DNA of 64,000 nt, from the NCBI RefSeq assembly GCF_008705135.1, contig NZ_CP023694.1:4321001-4385000 (forward strand). Direction: 5' to 3'. This DNA is from Streptomyces coeruleorubidus (GTDB lineage: Bacteria; Actinomycetota; Actinomycetes; Streptomycetales; Streptomycetaceae). Below, in pieces: positions 59,381 through 64,000 of this stretch. The notes beneath the pieces are model-generated. The model searched no databases. It was not told where the DNA came from and saw only the letters and a list, made by a program, of their open reading frames with translations. Made by a program: the position numbers and the translations under genes. Within the stretch, counting starts at the first letter, position 1. Each line of letters starts with the position of its first letter.

Positions 59381-60613
59381 TCAGAACCAGTGCAGGCAGT
59401 GCGGGGGACGGTCGGCGCGGAAGAGGGCGTCGGCGAGGGTGGCCGCGCTCGGATGGTGGGCCCGGATGTGTCCGGCGCGCACGAGCGTGCTCGGGGCGGT
59501 GCCGCCGAGGTAGACCGAGCCCAGGTCGCGCACGTCCAGGGACAGGTCGGGCTCCCGGTCCGTCGGGATGCAGTCGGCCTTGCCCTCCCGGACGGTCAGC
59601 AGGTAGCGGCCGTGTTCGCCGAGGAACGGGTCGTCGACGTCGAGGACGAGTTCGCCGTCCGTGAACCAGCCACGTGCGGTCAGCGCCTGCGGGATGTCGA
59701 GGAGCCGTACCCAGAGCCAGTCCATGTCGTCGCTCACCTGGCCGGCGCGGAAGTCCGCGAGCTGCCAGCGCAGCGGGTGCCCGGGCGGGACGTGCTTGAA
59801 CACGACCTGACTGACCAGGTCGTGTCCGAGTACGAACCGGGCCAGGGCCGTGAAGACGGCGTCGTCGGTGGCGATGGTCTCGTCGACCGTCAGGGTGTTG
59901 GATTCGCCGATCGAGTAGCTGGCGTACCCGTCCGGGACACCGTCGGCGTCACGGTGGACGGCGACGTAGCGCGGCTCCGGCGAGATCGGGGGCTGCCCCG
60001 CGCGCAGGGCCCACCAGCGGTGCGGCCGGGACAGCGCGCCGGGCTGGGCGCGGCGATACCGGTCGTAGACCTCTTCCAGGATCTCGCCGCACTCGGCCCG
60101 CCGCAGCACCTCGACCGAGTCGTTGTCCGAGCCGGCCACTGGGGCGCCCGCCGCGGTGCGGGCCCGGCGAACGGCGAGGGCGGCCTGGCGGCGCGGCACC
60201 GTCAGCCGCTGCGTGTAGGTCGCCGGTCCGTAGCCGAACCTGCCGTAGATCGGGGCCTCGGAGGCCAGCAGCACGGAGAGGAAGTCTCCCCGGGCCCGCA
60301 ACGCGGTGAGCTGGTGCCGCATCATCGTGCTGAGCACGCCCTGGCGCCGGTGGGAGGGCAGGACGCCGACGGCGGTCACCCCGGCGACCGGGACGATGGC
60401 CTCACCGGGCAGGGTGAGCTCGAAAGGGTGCTCGGCGGCGGTGCCGACGGGCCGCCCGTCCGCCGTCAGGGCGAGCAGGCAGCGGTCCATTTCGAGCGCC
60501 GACCACCAGAGCCCGCCGCCCTCGACCGGGGTTTCGGGGAAGCGCCCGAACGCGGCATGGACGGTGTCGACGAAGACGTCGAGATCCTTGTCGGTCGTGG
60601 AACGGATCTCCAT
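59381..60613 (-). CDS. Eis-like N-acetyltransferase, 410 residues
   Basis: ATG 60613 follows GAGGAGG. The protein has the two-GNAT plus sterol-carrier-like layout of mycobacterial Eis: VAGVTAVGVLPSHRRQGVLST with the acetyl-CoA loop RRQGVL, a second GNAT-like region around GESNTLTVDETIATDD, and a C-terminal SCP2-like half (TDGELVLDVDDPFLGEHG) ending with the carboxylate-bearing HCLHWF. Eis acetylates many amines, including aminoglycosides; whether this one does is unknown. Confidence 0.87.
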   Translation of the reverse strand: MEIRSTTDKDLDVFVDTVHAAFGRFPETPVEGGGLWWSALEMDRCLLALTADGRPVGTAAEHPFELTLPGEAIVPVAGVTAVGVLPSHRRQGVLSTMMRHQLTALRARGDFLSVLLASEAPIYGRFGYGPATYTQRLTVPRRQAALAVRRARTAAGAPVAGSDNDSVEVLRRAECGEILEEVYDRYRRAQPGALSRPHRWWALRAGQPPISPEPRYVAVHRDADGVPDGYASYSIGESNTLTVDETIATDDAVFTALARFVLGHDLVSQVVFKHVPPGHPLRWQLADFRAGQVSDDMDWLWVRLLDIPQALTARGWFTDGELVLDVDDPFLGEHGRYLLTVREGKADCIPTDREPDLSLDVRDLGSVYLGGTAPSTLVRAGHIRAHHPSAATLADALFRADRPPHCLHWF

Positions 60614-60839
60614 CGCGGCCGCTGCCTCCTCGGGATACCGGCACCACGACGCGTGGTGTCCCGCCACAGTGCAGCGTCGACCCGTGGCCCGGTCAAACGA
60701 ATTACGGCTTCGCCAAGGCCCGACCCCCCGACGCGCCGGCCACCCAGCGCCGTGAGCGCACCCAGTCTCGCCGCGCCGGTCGGACGTGTCGTCACATCCC
60801 CCCGGCGCAGGGCGAGTGGGCACCGATCAGGTCGGAGGA

Positions 60840-62546
60840 CTAGCCCAGCAGGCCGCCCACCAGGCCCGGTCGGTCCGTGGACGAGGAGCCGCCGTCGCCC
60901 GAGCCGCCGGTCGAGCCGGAGCCGCCGGTGGCCGTGCCGCCGGAGGTCGGGCCTGAGGTGGTGCTCGGGGCCTGGTCGGCCGGGGAGGACTGCTGGGGTG
61001 GGGCCTGGCCCGCGCTGCCCTGGGTCTGGCTGGGCGAGCCGCCGGTGACGCTGCCGGTGTCCTGGGTGGCACCCGGCCTGGTCGTGGTGCCCGCGCTGGG
61101 GCTGGCCGAGCCGGCCGTGGCGCCCTGGGTGGGCGAGGTGGAGGCCGACGGGGTCCGCTTGTCCTGCCGCTTGCCGGGGGCGTCCGGGAGCGGGGAGCCG
61201 GGCAGTTCGTTGCGCGGGGCCTCGCCGGGTCCGGGGACGACGACCCGGTCGGCGTCGCGGACGGCGCCGCCGAGCAGCGAACCGACCAGCAGCGTGAGAC
61301 CGACGGTGACGGCGGTGACGAGGACGCCGCGGCGCAGCACGTAGCGGCGCAGGTCCCAGATGTCGGCGCGGGGTCCGAGGCGGCGCCAGGCGCTGCCGGC
61401 CAGGCGGCCGTCGACGGAGTAGACGGGGGCGCCGGCGATGATCAGCGGGGACCAGGCGGCGAGGTAGATGATGTCGGGGGTCTCGTAGGCGGGGACGCTC
61501 TTCCAGCTGACGGTGACCAGCAGCGCGGCCGACAGCAGGGCGCCGAAGGAGGCGGCGACGCGCTGCCAGCAGCCGAGGACCGTCAGAACGCCGACGATGA
61601 CCTGGGCGAAGGCGATGGCCAGTCCGGTGCCGACCGGGTGCTCGAAGGCGAACTGGCGCAGCGGCTCGGCGACTTCCCAGGGGTGCAGGGTGTTGAGCCA
61701 CTTGACCATGGAGCCGCGCTTGCCGCCGTCGAAGTAGACGGGGTCGCACAGCTTGCCCATGCCGGCGTAGATGGAGATGAAGCCGAGGAAGACGCGCAGC
61801 GGGAGGAGGACGACGCCGAGGTTCATCCGGCGGCCCGGGTAGTAGGCGTGCCGTGCCGGGTCGTCGCCGTGGCGCTTGACGGACCGTTCGGTGTCGTCCG
61901 CCTCGACGAGGTCCTCGAAATCCTCTTCCGTGTAGGCGGGTTCGTCGTAGGCGCTGCCGACCGTGCGCATGGGCGGCAGCAGCCGGGTGCCGTCGGCGGG
62001 ATCGTGGGTGCGCTGTCGGCCTACGACAGGGGTCTCGACCGTCTGGGTGAGGTCGTCCTGGTAGCCGTCACCCTCGTAGCCGGTGCCGCCGTAGCCGCCG
62101 TCTTGGTACCCGGCGCCGTAGCCCGGGCCCTGCGGGTCGGTGCCCACGCGGGAGATGACCTGAGTGGCCCCGGCGTCCGTGGCGGACTCGTCGGGGTGGC
62201 GGACGCTCTCGTGCCGGACGGCCTGGAGGAGCCGGTGGGCGCCGGTGTCGTCGGGCGCGGACTTGCCGCTCCAGACGACGGGCCGGCGGCGGGTGGTGGC
62301 CCCGTCCGCCGCGCCCCCGGCGGTGACGACGGGGATGCGGGCGGTGTCCTCGCTGGCGGTCAGGTGCCGTGCGACCCGTGGGGACTGGACGCGACGCGTC
62401 GAGACGCCCAACTGCACGCGGAAACTCGCGTGATTGACGATGACCTGCGCCGGGTCGCTCGGCACCTTCACCATGCTCAGCGCGGGAGCGTCGTCGAGTC
62501 CCGACGAGCGGTCCCCCGTGGGTGTGCGGGGTGTTCTGGTGTCCAC
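60840..62546 (-). CDS. DoxX-family membrane protein with long tails
   Basis: GTG 62546 is chosen; TTG 62552 is in frame. The 568-residue protein has a ~240-residue hydrophilic acidic N-terminus with Gly/Tyr-rich repeats (GYGAGYQDGGYGGTGY), then a DoxX core of four to five membrane spans (LPLRVFLGFISIYAGMGKL, AIAFAQVIVGVLTVLG, AAFGALLSAALLVTVS-like FGALLSAALLVTVS) and a Ser/Thr/Gly/Pro-rich C-terminus. DoxX proteins take part in redox or thiol stress; the tails are characteristic of actinobacterial members. Confidence 0.82.
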   Translation of the reverse strand: MDTRTPRTPTGDRSSGLDDAPALSMVKVPSDPAQVIVNHASFRVQLGVSTRRVQSPRVARHLTASEDTARIPVVTAGGAADGATTRRRPVVWSGKSAPDDTGAHRLLQAVRHESVRHPDESATDAGATQVISRVGTDPQGPGYGAGYQDGGYGGTGYEGDGYQDDLTQTVETPVVGRQRTHDPADGTRLLPPMRTVGSAYDEPAYTEEDFEDLVEADDTERSVKRHGDDPARHAYYPGRRMNLGVVLLPLRVFLGFISIYAGMGKLCDPVYFDGGKRGSMVKWLNTLHPWEVAEPLRQFAFEHPVGTGLAIAFAQVIVGVLTVLGCWQRVAASFGALLSAALLVTVSWKSVPAYETPDIIYLAAWSPLIIAGAPVYSVDGRLAGSAWRRLGPRADIWDLRRYVLRRGVLVTAVTVGLTLLVGSLLGGAVRDADRVVVPGPGEAPRNELPGSPLPDAPGKRQDKRTPSASTSPTQGATAGSASPSAGTTTRPGATQDTGSVTGGSPSQTQGSAGQAPPQQSSPADQAPSTTSGPTSGGTATGGSGSTGGSGDGGSSSTDRPGLVGGLLG

Positions 62547-62681
62547 ACTCAACTAACCGAGTGACGTCGGGATAGGACACTGCTTTGACTCGCCGGATCT
62601 GTCCGGACCCCGTCAAGCTTGACCTTGTCGCCCCGATGCTCCCGGAATTAACCCGTACGGGTGAGGTGGGCGGATGCCTGT

Positions 62682-63623
62682 TCAGCTGCGCCGGCGAGCC
62701 GCCTCGTACAGCACGATCCCCGCCGCCACACCGGCGTTGAGCGACTCGGCGCCGCCCGGCATCGGGATCCGCACCCGGTGGTCGCAGGTCTCCCCGACCA
62801 GCCGGGACAGCCCCTTGCCCTCGCTGCCGACGACGATGACGACGGGCCCGCCCAGGGCCTCCAGCTCACCGAGTTCGACCTCGCCGTCGGCGGCCAGGCC
62901 GACGACCACGATGCCGGCCTTCTTGTACGCCTCCAGCGCGCGCGTCAGGTTGGTGGCGCGGGCGACGGGCGTACGGGCGGCCGCACCGGCGGACGTCTTC
63001 CAGGCACCCGCCGTCATCCCGGCGGCCCGGCGCTCGGGTACGACGACGCCGTGCCCGCGGAAGGCGGAGACGGAGCGGACGACCGCGCCCAGGTTGCGCG
63101 GGTCGGTGACACCGTCGAGCGCGACGATCAGCGGGTCCTCGCCGTCGCCGAGGGCGGCGTCGGCGAGGTCCTGCGGGTGGGCGTACTCGTACGGCGGGAC
63201 CTGGAGCACGAGCCCCTGGTGGTTCAGCCCGTTCGTCATCCGGTCGAGCTCGGGGCGGGGGGCCTCCATGAGGTTGATCCCGCCGCGCTCGGCGGCGAGC
63301 TGGAGTGCCTCACGGACGCGCTCGTCGTTGTCGATGAACTGCTGGACGTACAGCGTGGAGGCGGGCACGCCGTCGCGCAGCGCCTCGTAGACCGGGTTGC
63401 GGCCGACGACCAGCTCGGACGTGGACTTGCCGCCGCGTCCCCGGGGCGCGGGACGGCGCGCGGTCTGCCGCGCCTTGGCGCCGGCGACACGGTTCTTCTT
63501 GTGTCCCTTGCGCATCTCGGCGGGCGGAGTGGGGCCCTTGCCCTCCAAACCCTTGCGCCGCTGGCCGCCACTGCCGACCTGCGCGCCCTTCTTGCCGGAC
63601 ATGCGGCGGTTGTTGGCTGCCAT
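62682..63623 (-). CDS. rlmB: 23S rRNA 2'-O-methyltransferase RlmB (SpoU family)
   Basis: The 313-residue protein has a basic N-terminal extension of about 70 residues, a small substrate-recognition domain (ELVVGRNPVYEALRDG), and the SPOUT/SpoU knot (ALDGVTDPRNLGAVVRS, IVVGSEGKGLSRLVGET, RIPMPGGAESLNAGVAAG). It methylates 23S rRNA at the ribosomal tRNA-binding area. ATG 63623 follows AGGTAGG. cysS precedes it on the same strand; the cysS-rlmB order is common. Confidence 0.93.
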   Translation of the reverse strand: MAANNRRMSGKKGAQVGSGGQRRKGLEGKGPTPPAEMRKGHKKNRVAGAKARQTARRPAPRGRGGKSTSELVVGRNPVYEALRDGVPASTLYVQQFIDNDERVREALQLAAERGGINLMEAPRPELDRMTNGLNHQGLVLQVPPYEYAHPQDLADAALGDGEDPLIVALDGVTDPRNLGAVVRSVSAFRGHGVVVPERRAAGMTAGAWKTSAGAAARTPVARATNLTRALEAYKKAGIVVVGLAADGEVELGELEALGGPVVIVVGSEGKGLSRLVGETCDHRVRIPMPGGAESLNAGVAAGIVLYEAARRRS

Positions 63624-63668
63624 GACCTACCTGTCTGTGGGTGCGGTACGTACGTACGTCTATGAAGT

Positions 63669-63694
63669 GTGCCGCCCGGAGGCCCGGGCGGCAC
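63669..63694 (-). terminator. Hairpin between cysS and rlmB
   Basis: GTGCCGCCCGG pairs with CCGGGCGGCAC over 11 bp with a 4-base loop, 27 bases after the cysS stop on the minus strand. It may terminate cysS or allow readthrough into rlmB. Confidence 0.7.
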
Positions 63695-63720
63695 AATCGA
63701 TCTTCCGGATCGCGGCCGGG

Positions 63721-64000
63721 TCAGCGCGGTCCGAGGCTCCAGCGCGGCCCTTGCGGGCTGTCCTCGATGACCAGACCGGACTGGCTCAGCTGGTCGCGGA
63801 TGGCGTCCGCGGTCGTCCAGTCCTTGCGGGCCCGGGCTGCTTCGCGCTGGTCGAGGACGAGTCGTACGAGGCTGTCGACCACGCCGTGCAGGTCGGCGCC
63901 CCGGTCGCTCTCCCCGGCCCAGTGGGCGTCGAGCGGGTCGAGCCCGAGGACGCCGAGCATGGCACGGACCTCGGCGAGCCGGGCCACCGCGGCTTCCTTG
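63721..64000 (-). CDS. cysS: Cysteinyl-tRNA synthetase, C-terminal part (5' end outside window)
   Basis: The last 92 residues are visible, open at the window edge. The C-terminal helical anticodon-binding domain is recognisable: VLDQREAARARKDWTTADAI, then RDQLSQSGLVIEDSPQGPRW. Stop at 63721. It is followed by rlmB downstream on the same strand. Confidence 0.9.
   Translation of the reverse strand, partial: KEAAVARLAEVRAMLGVLGLDPLDAHWAGESDRGADLHGVVDSLVRLVLDQREAARARKDWTTADAIRDQLSQSGLVIEDSPQGPRWSLGPR

Noticed and set aside
60466..61749. A long minus-strand frame over the DoxX and Eis genes
   Set aside because: Overlaps two genes with clear motifs in another frame; composition is Arg/Pro-rich.

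Overview
The window is ordinary, very GC-rich Streptomyces chromosome (third codon positions almost all G or C, many GTG/TTG starts, SARP, TerD, CdgB, MsiK, SoxR and DasR signatures). The gene order matches, as I remember it, the S. coelicolor core region from about SCO4235 (cysS) to SCO43xx, read in reverse. Strain and species cannot be fixed from the sequence alone. I count about 62 protein genes, one tRNA-Thr, two decayed gene pieces, one MITE-like element and two copies of a dispersed Streptomyces repeat.

Layout. 1-10.6 kb: a HAD phosphatase (cut by the window edge), a HAAS-type membrane protein, an XPB-N/WYL-like helicase-associated protein, two tiny exported peptides, a membrane protein fused to an IstB-type AAA+ ATPase (UPF0114-IstB, with the only in-frame TTA codon I found), the XPB helicase and a HelD-type RNA polymerase-associated helicase. 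10.6-23.7 kb: an SDR with a SARP regulator whose BTAD looks shortened, CutC, MDMPI/HD/GNAT enzymes, RpiR-MurQ (N-acetylmuramate-6-P recycling), a scar where a regulator fragment abuts a Uma2 nuclease fragment, a type-B carboxylesterase and an Old Yellow Enzyme. 23.9-28.8 kb: groEL2 under a CIRCE element, a cold-shock protein, a CysO-like sulfur carrier and threonine synthase behind a SAM-type riboswitch.

28.8-37.4 kb: compatible-solute genes (glucosyl-3-phosphoglycerate synthase, otsA-otsB), then amino-sugar genes (orphan sugar-binding lipoprotein, nagK-nagA, a PfkB kinase) with two DasR-like sites in the divergent promoter. 37.4-49.4 kb: a membrane-anchored carbohydrate-binding protein, the diguanylate cyclase cdgB with a BldD-type box, flavin reductase, GNATs, arfB, terD, an M1 peptidase lipoprotein, a 217-bp inverted-repeat element, a pentapeptide protein, and an FAD oxidoreductase followed by a SoxR-box-controlled quinone oxidoreductase. 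49.4-64 kb: a large secreted Ig-like protein, an antibiotic-kinase-like gene, DUF4037, tRNA-Thr(UGU), a DUF3224/WYL-regulator divergent pair, msiK with a possible DasR site, a sugar-nucleotidyltransferase, an Eis-like acetyltransferase, a DoxX membrane protein, rlmB and the 3' end of cysS.

Themes that tie the genes together are amino-sugar uptake and recycling (MurQ, NagK, NagA, MsiK and DasR-like sites), trehalose/glucosylglycerate synthesis, developmental control (CdgB/BldD, TTA codon) and stress response (GroEL2, SoxR target, HelD, XPB). The least explained item is the UPF0114-IstB fusion gene lying between the two XPB-related genes.
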